A stretch of DNA of 64,000 bases from Burkholderiaceae bacterium (GTDB lineage: Bacteria > Pseudomonadota > Gammaproteobacteria > Burkholderiales > Burkholderiaceae_E). Within the stretch, counting starts at the first letter, position 1; every line of letters begins with the position of its first letter. Location of the stretch: NCBI GenBank assembly GCA_027493945.1, contig JAOSJU010000001.1, forward strand, positions 620,001-684,000. Reading direction: 5' to 3'. The notes under the pieces are model-generated. The model saw only the letters and a program-made list of their open reading frames with translations, had not been told where the DNA came from and searched no databases. The position numbers and the translations under genes were made by a program. Positions 32,806 through 43,575 of the stretch are shown here, piece by piece.

Positions 32806-34185
32806 TCAGGGCCGGCTCGATCCGCCCGGCTGCGCTTCGTCGTCGACGGTCTCGCGCACCTCGACGCGCAGCGCGCCGCGCGCGAGCGTGACCGACAGCC
32901 CGTCGCCCACCGCGGCGTCGGCGCTGGCGCGCAGCACGCGGCCCGCGCGATCGTGCACGATCGCGTAGCCGCGCGCGAGCACCGCCTGCGGGCTGACCAG
33001 CGCGAGCGACGCGGCCAGTTGCGCGACGCGCTCGTCGCGCCGTGCAAGCAGCGCCTGCGTCGCGCGCTGCAGGCCCTGCGACGCGGCGTCGAGCCGGTGC
33101 GCCGCCACCTCGCCGCGTGGCGCGCGCAGGCCGGCGCGCAGCCGCTCGACGCGCATCGCGCGCTGCGCGAGCAGGTTGCGGCCGGCCGCGATCGCGCGCT
33201 GCGCGAGCGCCTGCAGCCTGAGCGCCCGCTCCTGCCATTGCGTCGCGGGCGAGCGCAGCAGTCGCGCGCCGGTGTCCAGGCGCTGTTCGAGCGACTCGAT
33301 CCGGCGTGCCCAGGCGCGCGCGATCCGCCCGCCCAGCGCCTCGGCGCCGCGCATCAGTTCGCGCCGGTCGGGCGAGGCGAGCGCCGCCGCGGCGGTCGGC
33401 GTCGGCGCTCGCTGGTCGGCGGCGAAGTCGGCGATGGTGAAGTCGGTCTCGTGACCCACCCCGCTGACCACCGGAATCGGCGAGGCCGCCACCGCGCGCG
33501 CGACCGCCTCGTCGTTGAACGCCCAGAGATCCTCGATCGAACCGCCGCCGCGAACCAGCAGCAGCACCTCGCACTCGCGCCGCCGCGCGGCAGCCGCCAG
33601 CGCCGCGACGATCGCTGCCGGCGCGTCGACCCCCTGCACCGGCGTCGGGTAGACGATGACCGCCACGCCGGGCGCGCGCCGCCGCAACGTGGTCAGCACG
33701 TCGCGCAGCGCCGCCGCCGCGGGCGAGGTCACCACGCCGATCGTGCGCGGCATCGCTGGCAGCGCCCGCTTGCGTTGCGGATCGAACAGGCCCTCGGCCT
33801 GCAGTCGCGCCTTCAACTGCAGGAAGCGCTGGTACAGGTCGCCGGCACCGGCGCGGCGCATCGACTCGACCGACAGCTGGTAGTCGCCACGCGCCTCGTA
33901 CAGGGTGACCGAGGCCCGGACCTCGACGCGATCGCCATCGCGCGGCGCGAAGTCCACGTGCTGCGCCCGCCCGCGGAACATGACCGCGCGCACCTGCGCC
34001 GACGCGTCCTTCAGCGTGAAGTACCAGTGGCCGCTGGCGGCACGCGTCACGTTCGACAGTTCGCCGCCGACCCAGACCAGCGGAATGCTGCTTTGCAGCA
34101 ACCCAGCAACCATGCGGTTCAGCTGGCCGACTGTCAGGATTTCCCGCGCCAATCCTCGGTTTCCGCTCGTGGATCCAGTATTCAT
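32806..34185 (-). CDS. xseA: Exodeoxyribonuclease VII large subunit
   Basis: A 459-residue nuclease subunit that degrades single-stranded DNA with XseB. An N-terminal OB-fold (LTVGQLNRMVAGLL...ELSNVTRAASGHWYFTLKD) is followed by the catalytic core (IGVVTSPAAAALRDVLTTL, LLVRGGGSIEDLWAFNDE, SGVGHETDFTIADFAAD), long helices and a C-terminal domain (LARGYAIV). ATG 34185 (MNTGS) is chosen; longer frames upstream are not family-like. xseB is not adjacent. Confidence 0.95.
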   Translation of the reverse strand: MNTGSTSGNRGLAREILTVGQLNRMVAGLLQSSIPLVWVGGELSNVTRAASGHWYFTLKDASAQVRAVMFRGRAQHVDFAPRDGDRVEVRASVTLYEARGDYQLSVESMRRAGAGDLYQRFLQLKARLQAEGLFDPQRKRALPAMPRTIGVVTSPAAAALRDVLTTLRRRAPGVAVIVYPTPVQGVDAPAAIVAALAAAARRRECEVLLLVRGGGSIEDLWAFNDEAVARAVAASPIPVVSGVGHETDFTIADFAADQRAPTPTAAAALASPDRRELMRGAEALGGRIARAWARRIESLEQRLDTGARLLRSPATQWQERALRLQALAQRAIAAGRNLLAQRAMRVERLRAGLRAPRGEVAAHRLDAASQGLQRATQALLARRDERVAQLAASLALVSPQAVLARGYAIVHDRAGRVLRASADAAVGDGLSVTLARGALRVEVRETVDDEAQPGGSSRP

Positions 34186-34368
34186 GCGCCTTCCCGACGG
34201 ACAGCTTTCCACACGTCTCGTTGTCGTCCCGGAACTCGCGGCGGCTCTCGCGCCGCGCCTGGACGGAAGCCCCAAGTATATGATTCATCGGATGATTTTC
34301 GAGGCCTCGCCAAGCACCTGCCGAACTGCGTGGGCGCTGCAGCGCCCCGCCAACCGTGGTGCGGCGCG

Positions 34369-34389
34369 TTGTTCACAGACTTGTCCACA
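34369..34389 (+). promoter_or_regulatory. Tandem DnaA-box-like 9-mers
   Basis: TTGTTCACA (34369-34377) and TTGTCCACA (34381-34389), spaced 12 bases start to start, in the same orientation. The second differs from the consensus TTATCCACA at one position, the first at two. They lie 47 bases upstream of the exbB -35 candidate. Confidence 0.4.
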
Positions 34390-34435
34390 GATTCCGCCGC
34401 TGCGGGAACGCGCGGCGGCCGTCCGACGGCCGAAC

Positions 34436-34465
34436 TTGCCCGTGCCCGGGAAAAGACCCGACAAT
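34436..34465 (+). promoter_or_regulatory. Candidate promoter of exbB-exbD-lpxK operon
   Basis: TTGCCC (34436-34441), an 18-base spacer and GACAAT (34460-34465), about 50 bases before the TTG start of exbB. Confidence 0.4.
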
Positions 34466-34514
34466 TGCGGCCTTCGCTTGCGGGCCGATGCGCGGCCCCT
34501 CCTCGGAGAATGAC

Positions 34515-35123
34515 TTGCTGTCCCTGATCCAGGCGGCCGGCTGGCCGGTGTGGTTTCTCATCGTCGCTTCGATCGCCGCCGTCGCGCTGATCATCGAACG
34601 GTTCCTGTCGCTGAAGCGCGCCAGGGTGCTGCCGCCCGGCCTGCTCGAAGAGGTGGTCGCGCTGCGGCGCTCCCAGCCGATCACCCCCGAGCTGCTGAAC
34701 AAGCTGGCGGCCAATTCGCCGCTCGGACGCGTGCTGGCCAGCGGCCTGCGCAACGAGGGCGCCGGGCGCGAGCTGATGAAAGAGGCCATGGAGGAAAGCG
34801 GCCGCGCCGTTGCCCACGAGCTCGAGCGCTACCTGTCGGCGCTGGGGACGATCGCGGCGATCGCGCCGCTGATGGGCCTGTTCGGAACCGTGGTCGGGAT
34901 GATCGAGATCTTCGGCGCGCAGGCGCCCACCGGCTCGGCCAACCCCCAGCAGCTGGCGCACGGCATTTCGGTCGCCTTGTACAACACGGCGCTCGGCATC
35001 CTGATCGCGATCCCGGCGATGATCGCCTACCGTCACTTCCGCGCGCGCGTCGACAGCTACCTGGTCGAGATGGAACAGCAGTCGCTGCGCCTGGTCGACA
35101 CGCTGCGCAACCTGCAGCGATGA
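34515..35123 (+). CDS. exbB: MotA/TolQ/ExbB proton channel family protein
   Basis: A 202-residue inner-membrane protein with three helices (about 10-28, 106-130, 150-172). TTG 34515 is taken as start because GGAGAA lies 5 bases upstream and the family begins LSLIQAAGW. The channel motif is APLMGLFGTVVGMIEIF and GISVALYNTALGILIAIPAM. With ExbD it turns proton flow into work on a TonB-type partner; no tonB is nearby. The stop overlaps the exbD ATG. Confidence 0.9.
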   Translation: MLSLIQAAGWPVWFLIVASIAAVALIIERFLSLKRARVLPPGLLEEVVALRRSQPITPELLNKLAANSPLGRVLASGLRNEGAGRELMKEAMEESGRAVAHELERYLSALGTIAAIAPLMGLFGTVVGMIEIFGAQAPTGSANPQQLAHGISVALYNTALGILIAIPAMIAYRHFRARVDSYLVEMEQQSLRLVDTLRNLQR

Positions 35124-35552
35124 ACTTCCGCCGCGGCATCCGGCGCGACGAGCCGGAGATCAACTTCGTTCCGCTGATCGACGTGCTGCTGGTGATCCTG
35201 ATCTTCCTGATGGTCACCACCACCTACTCGAAGTTCACCGAGCTGCAGGTCGACCTGCCCAGCGCCAATGCCGAGCAGGCCGCCGAACGGCCGAGCGAGA
35301 TCGTGGTCGCGGTGTCGGCCGAGGGCCGCTACATGCTCGACGCCGGCAACCCGCAATTCGTCGCCTCGCCCGACCTGGCCGCGGCGCTGCGCCGCGCGGC
35401 CGCCGAGCGCAAGGACCCGGTTCTGGTCATCTACGCCGATGCAGGCGCGACGCACCAAGCAGTGGTCGGCGTGCTCGAAGCAGCACGCCGAGGCCGGCGT
35501 GGCGAAGGTGACCTTCGCTGCGAAGGGCGGCGGCTCCGCCAGGGGACGATGA
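35120..35552 (+). CDS. exbD: ExbD/TolR family protein, with a +1 frame break near 35487
   Basis: A 143-residue partner of ExbB. The single N-terminal helix carries the essential Asp in INFVPLIDVLLVILIF, followed by a periplasmic domain. The frame breaks after VVGVLEAA; removing one C in CACGCCGAGG gives REAGVAKVTFAAKGGGSA and a TGA at 35550-35552 that overlaps the lpxK ATG, the arrangement expected in this operon. Probably a sequence error. Confidence 0.88.
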
Positions 35553-36589
35553 GTCCGGGGCGGCGCAGCCGTGTCGAATCGCTGGTTCGGCGGCTGTGGT
35601 ATGCGCGCGATCCCGGCCTGCCGCTGCGCGCGCTGCGCGCCTGCCTGGCGCCGCTGTCGCTCGTCACTGCCTGGGCGGCGCGGCGCAGCCGCCTGCGGCT
35701 GCGCGCGCACGAGGCTCCGCGGCCGCCGCTGCTGGTGGTGGGCAATCTGGTTGCCGGCGGCGCCGGCAAGACGCCGCTGGTGGCGGCGATCGCGACCGCA
35801 CTCGCCGCGCGCGGGCTGCGCCCGGGCATCGTCGCGAGCGGCTATGGCGCGACGCGCAACGCCGCGCGCCTCGTGCATGCCGGCGACGATCCGGCCGACG
35901 CCGGCGACGAACCGTTGCTGCTCGCGCAGGCGACCGGCCTGCCGGTGGCCGCCGGACGCGACCGCGCCGCAGCCGTCGCGCGCTTGCTCGCCGCGCATCC
36001 GCAGCTCGACCTGGTCATCTCCGACGACGGCCTGCAGCACGCGGCGCTCGCACGCAGCGTGGAGATCGTCGTCTTCGACGAGCGCGGCGCGGGCAACGGG
36101 CGCCTGCTGCCGGCCGGACCGCTGCGCGCCCCGCTCGTGCAGGCCGCGACGATGGACGCGCTGGCGCTCAATGGCGACGCGCCGGCGCCGATCGCGCATC
36201 CGCGGCAATTCCGCTTCCGGATCGAGCCGCTGCGGTTCGTCGCGGTCGGCGGCCACGCTGCCCCGCTCGAACCGCAGGCGTTCGCGCAGCGCGCGCACGG
36301 GCATCGGCTGGTCGCGGTGGCCGGAATCGCGGCGCCGCAGCGCTTCTTCGCGACGCTGCGCGCGCTGGGCCTGCAGCCGCAGTGCGTCGAACTGGGCGAC
36401 CACGCGACGCTGGGCCGCGCCGAGCTCGCGGCGCTGCCGGCGAGCTTCGTCGTCATGACCGCCAAGGACGCCGTAAAATGCGCCGCGTGGGCGGACAGCC
36501 GCTGCTGGGCACTCGAAGTGCAGGCGGTCCCCGATCCCGCGCTCATCGACTGGCTGACCGAGACGATCCGTGGACGCACGCCTGCTTGA
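35549..36589 (+). CDS. lpxK: Tetraacyldisaccharide 4'-kinase
   Basis: Membrane-associated kinase that makes lipid IVA in lipid A synthesis. The 346-residue protein has an N-terminal amphipathic segment, Walker [14 protein letters not shown], the catalytic DDGLQH ([11 protein letters not shown]) and the C-terminal [12 protein letters not shown]. The ATG overlaps the repaired exbD stop, and the end overlaps the Trm112 gene by 20 bases. Confidence 0.96.
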   Translation: MSPGRRSRVESLVRRLWYARDPGLPLRALRACLAPLSLVTAWAARRSRLRLRAHEAPRPPLLVVGNLVAGGAGKTPLVAAIATALAARGLRPGIVASGYGATRNAARLVHAGDDPADAGDEPLLLAQATGLPVAAGRDRAAAVARLLAAHPQLDLVISDDGLQHAALARSVEIVVFDERGAGNGRLLPAGPLRAPLVQAATMDALALNGDAPAPIAHPRQFRFRIEPLRFVAVGGHAAPLEPQAFAQRAHGHRLVAVAGIAAPQRFFATLRALGLQPQCVELGDHATLGRAELAALPASFVVMTAKDAVKCAAWADSRCWALEVQAVPDPALIDWLTETIRGRTPA

Positions 36590-36770
36590 AATCCTCGTCT
36601 GCCCGCTGTGCAAGGGGCCCCTTCAGCATCAGCGCGGCGGCACCTCCGCCGACGGCACGCCGCTCGAGGCCGAACTGATCTGCCGTGCCGACCGCCTCGC
36701 CTTTCCGGTGCGCGACGACATCCCGGTGATGCTGGCCGACGAGGCGCGCAAGCTCGGCGACGCCGACTGA
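36570..36770 (+). CDS. Trm112/YcaR family small protein
   Basis: A 66-residue protein with a GTG start at 36570: [15 protein letters not shown], then [21 protein letters not shown]. Trm112 proteins are zinc-ribbon-like partners of methyltransferases in eukaryotes; the bacterial lpxK-ycaR-kdsB gene has no settled function. Only the first CxxC pair (CPLC) is complete; ICRADR supplies one more Cys. It is 8 bases upstream of kdsB. Confidence 0.9.
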   Translation: MDARLLEILVCPLCKGPLQHQRGGTSADGTPLEAELICRADRLAFPVRDDIPVMLADEARKLGDAD

Positions 36771-36778
36771 ACGCGTCG

Positions 36779-37592
36779 ATGACGCCGCCCGACTTCGTCG
36801 CGCTGATTCCCGCCCGCCTGGCCTCGACGCGGCTGCCCGACAAGCCGCTCGCCGACATCGGCGGCAAGCCGATGGTGGTCAGGGTGGCCGAACGCGCGGC
36901 GGCCGCCGGCGCCGCGCGCGTGGCGGTCGCGACCGACTCGCCGCGCATCGCCGCGGCGGTGTCGGCAGCCGGCTTCGAGGCGATCATGACCCGCGAAGAC
37001 CACGCATCCGGCACCGATCGCCTCGCCGAGGCGGCCGGCAAGCTCGGACTGTCCGCCGACCAGATCGTGGTCAACGTCCAGGGCGACGAGCCGCTGATCC
37101 CGCCGCCGCTGGTGCGCGCGGTCGCGGCCCGGCTCGCCGGCGCGAGCGACTGCGCGATCGCGACAGCCGCGCACCCGATCGATGCGCTCGCGCAGTACCT
37201 CGACCCGAACGTGGTGAAGGTCGTCTGCGACCGCGAGCTTCGCGCGCTCTATTTCTCGCGCGCGCCGATCCCCTTCGAGCGCGACGCGATGGCGGGGTTT
37301 CCGCAACGGCTGCCCGCACGCCTGCCCGGGGGCCTCGCGCCCGCAGGCCTGCCGTTGCGCCACATCGGGCTGTACGCCTACCGGGCCGGCTTCCTCGACG
37401 CATACCCGCGGCTCGCCCGCTCGCCGCTCGAGGCGCTCGAGTCGCTTCGAGCAGCTGCGCGCGCTGTGGCACGGCCACCGCATCGCCGTGCTTCTTGCCG
37501 ACGGGGCACCGCCGCCCGGCGTCGACACCGCCGCCGACCTCGAGCGCGCGCGCGTGGCCTTCGCAGCCACAGCCGCGACCCGGTCAAATTGA
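36779..37592 (+). CDS. kdsB: CMP-KDO synthetase, with a +1 frame break near 37446
   Basis: Activates KDO for LPS inner-core synthesis. The protein shows [16 protein letters not shown], the nucleotide-binding [12 protein letters not shown] and SRAPIPF. After LEALESL the frame breaks; removing one T in GCTTCGAG gives [14 protein letters not shown] and continues to TGA 37590-37592, a 270-residue enzyme. Since kdsB is essential in most Gram-negatives, this is probably a sequence error. Confidence 0.92.
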
Positions 37593-37738
37593 CCGGCCGA
37601 CGCGTTTGACGGTACGCTTGGCCGGCTTTGCGGGCGGTGGCCGGCCCGATCGGCCCGTGTCCCGTTGCGCCCGCCGATCGCGCTTCCGGAGCATGGTCGC
37701 CATGCCCCGCGACCCGATCACACGGTTCAGGCAGATCC

Positions 37739-38392
37739 ATGCGTTTGATTCTTCTCGGCCCGCCCGGCGCCGGCAAAGGCACGCAGGCCGCGTTCATCAC
37801 GCGGGAATTCGGCATTCCACAGATCTCCACCGGGGACATGCTGCGCGCGGCGATCAGCGCGGGAACGCCGGTCGGGCTGGCCGCGCAGAAGGTCATGAAG
37901 GCCGGGGCGCTCGTTTCCGACGACATCATCGTCGGCCTGGTGATGGATCGCCTGCGCGCACCCGACTGCCAGGCGGGCTACCTGTTCGACGGCTTCCCGC
38001 GCACGATCGCGCAAGCCGAGGCGATGAAGACCGCGGGCGTGCGCATCGACTACGTGCTCGAGATCGACGTGCCCGACGAAGAGATCATCGAGCGGATGGG
38101 CGGGCGCCGCGTGCATCCGGCGAGCGGGCGCACCTATCACGTGAAGTTCAATCCGCCGCGGGTGCCCGGCCACGACGACCTCACCGGCGAACCGCTCGCG
38201 CAGCGCGATGACGACCGCGAAGAAACGGTGCGCAAGCGCCTCGCGGTCTATCACTCGCAGACGCACCCGCTGATCGATTACTACAGCGCCCGGGAGCGCA
38301 GCGGCGACGCGGCGGCGCCGGCCTACCGGCGCATCTCCGGACTGGGCGGCGTCGAAGAAATCGCCTCCCGCGCAGTCGACGCGCTCAAGTAA
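37739..38392 (+). CDS. adk: Adenylate kinase
   Basis: A 217-residue phosphotransferase (ATP + AMP to 2 ADP). The P-loop is [11 protein letters not shown] at 7-17, the AMP site includes [10 protein letters not shown], and the Lid is [19 protein letters not shown], the long Lid form without zinc Cys residues. ATG 37739 matches [10 protein letters not shown]; longer upstream frames are not conserved. It follows kdsB after a 146-base gap. Confidence 0.97.
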   Translation: MRLILLGPPGAGKGTQAAFITREFGIPQISTGDMLRAAISAGTPVGLAAQKVMKAGALVSDDIIVGLVMDRLRAPDCQAGYLFDGFPRTIAQAEAMKTAGVRIDYVLEIDVPDEEIIERMGGRRVHPASGRTYHVKFNPPRVPGHDDLTGEPLAQRDDDREETVRKRLAVYHSQTHPLIDYYSARERSGDAAAPAYRRISGLGGVEEIASRAVDALK

Positions 38393-38467
38393 ACTCTCGC
38401 CCGCGTCACACCGATTTCCCGTTTCTTTCGACTTCGAACACCGAGCAATCCGGATGGAGGTTCTCTC

Positions 38468-40558
<2,091 letters not shown>

Positions 40559-40583
40559 GCCTCGCACGAGCGAACGCATCGCC

Positions 40584-40609
40584 ACGAGGGCGCCCGCGGG
40601 CGCCCTCGT
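40584..40609. terminator. Bidirectional terminator-like palindrome hppA/sirB1
   Basis: A perfect 26-base palindrome, ACGAGGGCGCCC-GC and its mirror, sits between the convergent hppA and sirB1 ends. It has no long T-run on either strand (CGTCGTTCT follows on plus), so its strength as an intrinsic terminator is uncertain. Confidence 0.6.
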
Positions 40610-40614
40610 CGTTC

Positions 40615-41297
40615 TCAGCGTAGCGGTTCGGCCAGCAGCACTGCCAGGCGGCGCTCGACCGCGGCCAGGCGCGGCACGTCGCCGCGCTCGGCGTGAATCG
40701 CCCGCAGGTTGCGCAGCATCCTCGCCAGGATCGCTCGCGGCGCCGCGACCGCCAGTTGCGCGGGCAGCAGCCGGCTGGCCCGGCCGCGATCGCCCGCGGC
40801 GTACGGCAGCAGCCGGTACTCGAGTTCTTCCTGCGACAGCACGCGCGCGCCGGCGAACACGTCGACCACCAGCGCGCCGTCGGGCAGGTCGTGGCGCACC
40901 AGGAAGTGCCCGGGAAAGCCGATCCCGCTCGCGGGCAGGCCCACCTGTTCGGCGATCTCGACGTAGAGCACCGCCAGGCTGATCGGTATGCCCGAGGCGC
41001 CGCTCGATCACGCGGTTCAGGTAGCTGTTGTCGGGATCGTAGTAGTCGTTGGCGTTGCCGCGGAAGCCGAGCTGGTCGGCGAAGTGCTCGCCCAGCGCCT
41101 CGATGCGCGCCGCCGGCTGGCGCAGCGAATCGAGCCGCCGCTTCAGCGTCAGCGCGAAGCCATCGACGCGCGCCTGCAGCTCGGCCATCGGCAGGTCGGG
41201 ATAGGCATCCTGCGCGATCGCCAGCGCCGCTTCGAACAGCGGCAGCGATTCGTCGCTGCGCACCGAGGGCGCGCCAGTATTCGAGCCTCGCGTTCAT
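40615..41297 (-). CDS. sirB1: SirB1-family transglutaminase-like protein, two +1 frame breaks (near 41265 and 40991)
   Basis: A protein of about 226 residues with the SirB1 N-terminal transglutaminase-like domain. Three pieces in three frames join if one base is removed at each break: MNARLEYWRAL + VRSDESLPLFEAALAIAQDAYPDL...YLNRVIERRLG + IPISLAVLYVEIAEQVGLP. The GFPGHFLVR and RLLPYA motifs follow. The function of this family is unknown; it is often encoded near protoporphyrin or tRNA genes. Both breaks sit in short G runs, which points to sequence error. Confidence 0.78.
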
Positions 41298-41392
41298 GCT
41301 CCGGAGTTCCCGGCGATTGGCGACGATCTTAGGGCGGCTCGCTGCGGGTGTCTAGAATGACGTCTTTCGGGCAAGGCTTGCGGAGGCCGGCA

Positions 41393-42157
41393 ATGAAGAT
41401 CTCGGACAACGTGGTGCTGGTCACCGGAGGCGCTTCGGGGCTGGGCGGAGCAACGGCCAGGATGGTCGTCGACTCGGGCGGCAGCGTGCTGATCGCCGAC
41501 GTCAACGACGAACTGGGCGAACGCTACGCGGCGCAACTGGGCGCGCGCGCGAAGTTCGTGCGCTGCGACGTCACCGGCGAGGCCGACGCGCAGGCGGCGG
41601 TCGACGCGGCGCGATCGATGGGCCGGCTCGTCGGGCTGGTCAACTGCGCCGGCATCGGCCCCGCGGCCAAGACCGTCGGCAAGGACGGTCCGCATCCGCT
41701 GGGCATGTTCTCGAAAGTGATCGGCATCAACCTGATCGGCACCTTCAACATGATCCGGCTGGCCGCCGCGGCGATGACGAAGAACGAGCCCAACGGCGAA
41801 GGCGAGCGCGGAGTGATCGTGAACACCGCGTCGGTGGCCGCCTTCGACGGCCAGGTCGGCCAGGCCGCCTACTCGGCCTCGAAAGGCGGCATCGTCGGCA
41901 TGACCCTGCCGATCGCGCGCGACCTTTCGCGCGACGGCGTGCGCGTGGTGACGATCGCGCCCGGCCTGTTCCTCACGCCGCTGCTCGCCGGAATGCCCAA
42001 GGACGTGCAGGAATCGCTCGGGCGCCAGGTGCCGTTTCCCCCGCGGCTCGGCCGGCCCGACGAATACGCGCAGATGGTGGCGCACATCTTCGCCAACACG
42101 ATGCTCAACGGCGAGACGATCCGGCTCGACGGCGCGATCCGGATGGCGCCGCGCTGA
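41393..42157 (+). CDS. Type II 3-hydroxyacyl-CoA dehydrogenase-like SDR (HSD17B10-like)
   Basis: A 254-residue SDR. It has [25 protein letters not shown], the catalytic [23 protein letters not shown] (Ser, YxxxK) and the family-specific ending [21 protein letters not shown] seen in human HSD10-type enzymes, which oxidise 3-hydroxyacyl-CoA in fatty-acid and isoleucine breakdown. GGAGG precedes the ATG, and a TAGAAT -10 box lies at 41353-41358. No other beta-oxidation genes are near. Confidence 0.87.
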   Translation: MKISDNVVLVTGGASGLGGATARMVVDSGGSVLIADVNDELGERYAAQLGARAKFVRCDVTGEADAQAAVDAARSMGRLVGLVNCAGIGPAAKTVGKDGPHPLGMFSKVIGINLIGTFNMIRLAAAAMTKNEPNGEGERGVIVNTASVAAFDGQVGQAAYSASKGGIVGMTLPIARDLSRDGVRVVTIAPGLFLTPLLAGMPKDVQESLGRQVPFPPRLGRPDEYAQMVAHIFANTMLNGETIRLDGAIRMAPR

Positions 42158-42170
42158 TCGGCGGCGCCGA

Positions 42171-42190
42171 GGAGCCTGTTCACAGGCCCT
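42171..42190. repeat. REP-like hairpin, second copy
   Basis: GCCTG-TTCA-CAGGC core within GAGGAG...CTCCTC arms, between the convergent HSD10-like gene and the amidase gene. Bases 42174-42190 are identical to 24023-24039. Confidence 0.7.
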
Positions 42191-43529
42191 ACTCCTCGGG
42201 CGGCATCGGCGTCACGCCGACTGCCGCCTCGATCCACCGTCCCACCGCGAGCAGCGCCGCGTCGCCGTCGCGACGGCCGACCACCTGCAGGCCCATCGGC
42301 AGGCCCTCGACCAGGCCGACCGGAACGCTGAGGGTGGGCAGGCCGCACAGCGAGAACGGCAGCGTCTGCCCGAGCACCGCATCGCGCACCGTGGTGCGCC
42401 CACCTTCCACTTCGACTTCGTCCTGCCCGCGCAGCGGCGGCAATACCGCGCTGGTGGGCAGCACCAGGGCGTCGGCGCCGGCCAGCAGCGCGTCGAGTTG
42501 CGCGCAGGCACGCTCGCGCGCCTTCAGCGCGCCGATGTAGTCGGCGGCGCCCAGCGCACGGCCCGCCTCGAGCGCCGGCAGCACCAGATCGGAAAAGCCG
42601 GGCGCGCCGACCGCGAGCGCCGCGCGATGCACCCAGGCGGCCTCGGCGCGCACGATCGGGGTGTAGCACTCCCAGGCCAGCGTGAAGGCCGGCGCATCGG
42701 CCTCGGCGAGCTCGGCGCGCTCCTGGGCCAGCGTCGCCAGCATGCGCTCGAAGGCCGCGCGCACTGCCGGTTGCAGGCGCCCGGCCAGCCAGGTCGCGGG
42801 CACCGCAATCCGCGGCCGGCGCGCCGGCGCGCCGTGGTCGACGCGCCGCCGAGCCATCGCCTCGAACAGCGCCGCGCAATCATCGACACAGCGCGCCAGC
42901 GGCCCGGCATGGTCGCAGGTCCAGGACAGGTGCAGCGCGCCGCCCAGCGGAATCGCGCCGAAACTCGGCTTGAAGCCGGTCACGCCGCAGAACGCCGCGG
43001 GAATTCGCACCGAGCCGCCGGTATCGCTGCCGATCGCGGCCAGCCCGATGCCGGTGGCCACCGCGACCGCGGCGCCGCTCGACGAGCCGCCCGACTGACG
43101 CGCCGGATCGAACGGATTCTTCACGTCGCCGGTCCAGCGGTTCTCGCCGGTTGCGCCGAGCGCGATCTCGTGCATGTTGGTCTTGGCGAACACGAGCGCG
43201 CCGGCCGCGCGCAGCCGCGACACCAGCACCGCCTCTTCAAGGTCGATCGGCGGCAGCGGCGCGCGCGTTCCGGCCGCAAGCGGCATGCCGCGCACCGCGA
43301 AGAGATCCTTGATCGACACCGGAATGCCGTGCAGCGGGCCGCGCAGCCGGCCCGCCTTCGCCTCGGCGTCGAGCCGACGCGCCTCCCGAAGCGTCGCATC
43401 CCAATCGACGTATGCGATCGGGTTGAGGTCGACCGCGCGCTCGGCCTGGCATTGCGCCGACTCGACGAGCGCCTGCGCGCTCGAAGTGCCGCGCGCAATC
43501 GATTCGACGGTTTCCACGACAGTGGGCAT
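42189..43529 (-). CDS. Amidase signature family protein
   Basis: A 446-residue Ser-Ser-Lys hydrolase. The catalytic Lys is in VSIKDLFAV, the cis-Ser in QSGGSSSGAAVAVA and the nucleophile in GSDTGGSVRIPAAFCG. It resembles GatA-like amidases, but gatB and gatC are absent, so it is a free-standing amidase of unknown substrate. It is divergent from the gamma-glutamyltransferase gene, 46 bases apart. Confidence 0.85.
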   Translation of the reverse strand: MPTVVETVESIARGTSSAQALVESAQCQAERAVDLNPIAYVDWDATLREARRLDAEAKAGRLRGPLHGIPVSIKDLFAVRGMPLAAGTRAPLPPIDLEEAVLVSRLRAAGALVFAKTNMHEIALGATGENRWTGDVKNPFDPARQSGGSSSGAAVAVATGIGLAAIGSDTGGSVRIPAAFCGVTGFKPSFGAIPLGGALHLSWTCDHAGPLARCVDDCAALFEAMARRRVDHGAPARRPRIAVPATWLAGRLQPAVRAAFERMLATLAQERAELAEADAPAFTLAWECYTPIVRAEAAWVHRAALAVGAPGFSDLVLPALEAGRALGAADYIGALKARERACAQLDALLAGADALVLPTSAVLPPLRGQDEVEVEGGRTTVRDAVLGQTLPFSLCGLPTLSVPVGLVEGLPMGLQVVGRRDGDAALLAVGRWIEAAVGVTPMPPEE

Positions 43530-43575
43530 GGCAAGCGTACGCCGGATGGATCGGCGTCGAAGTTATCATGAACCG

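Larger units (their letters stand above)
34186..34514. other. Divergent intergenic region xseA/exbB
   Basis: 329 bases with no gene. It holds two tandem DnaA-box-like 9-mers (34369-34377 and 34381-34389), a candidate exbB promoter (34436-34465) and the exbB ribosome site GGAGAA at 34505-34510. A palindromic GAGGCCTC at about 34301-34308 lies near the likely xseA promoter (minus-strand TATACT near 34277-34282). Confidence 0.55.

Noticed and set aside
42189..43529. Amidase as GatA of the Glu-tRNA amidotransferase
   Set aside because: gatB and gatC are absent nearby and the C-terminal part lacks the features I expect of GatA; a free-standing amidase fits better.
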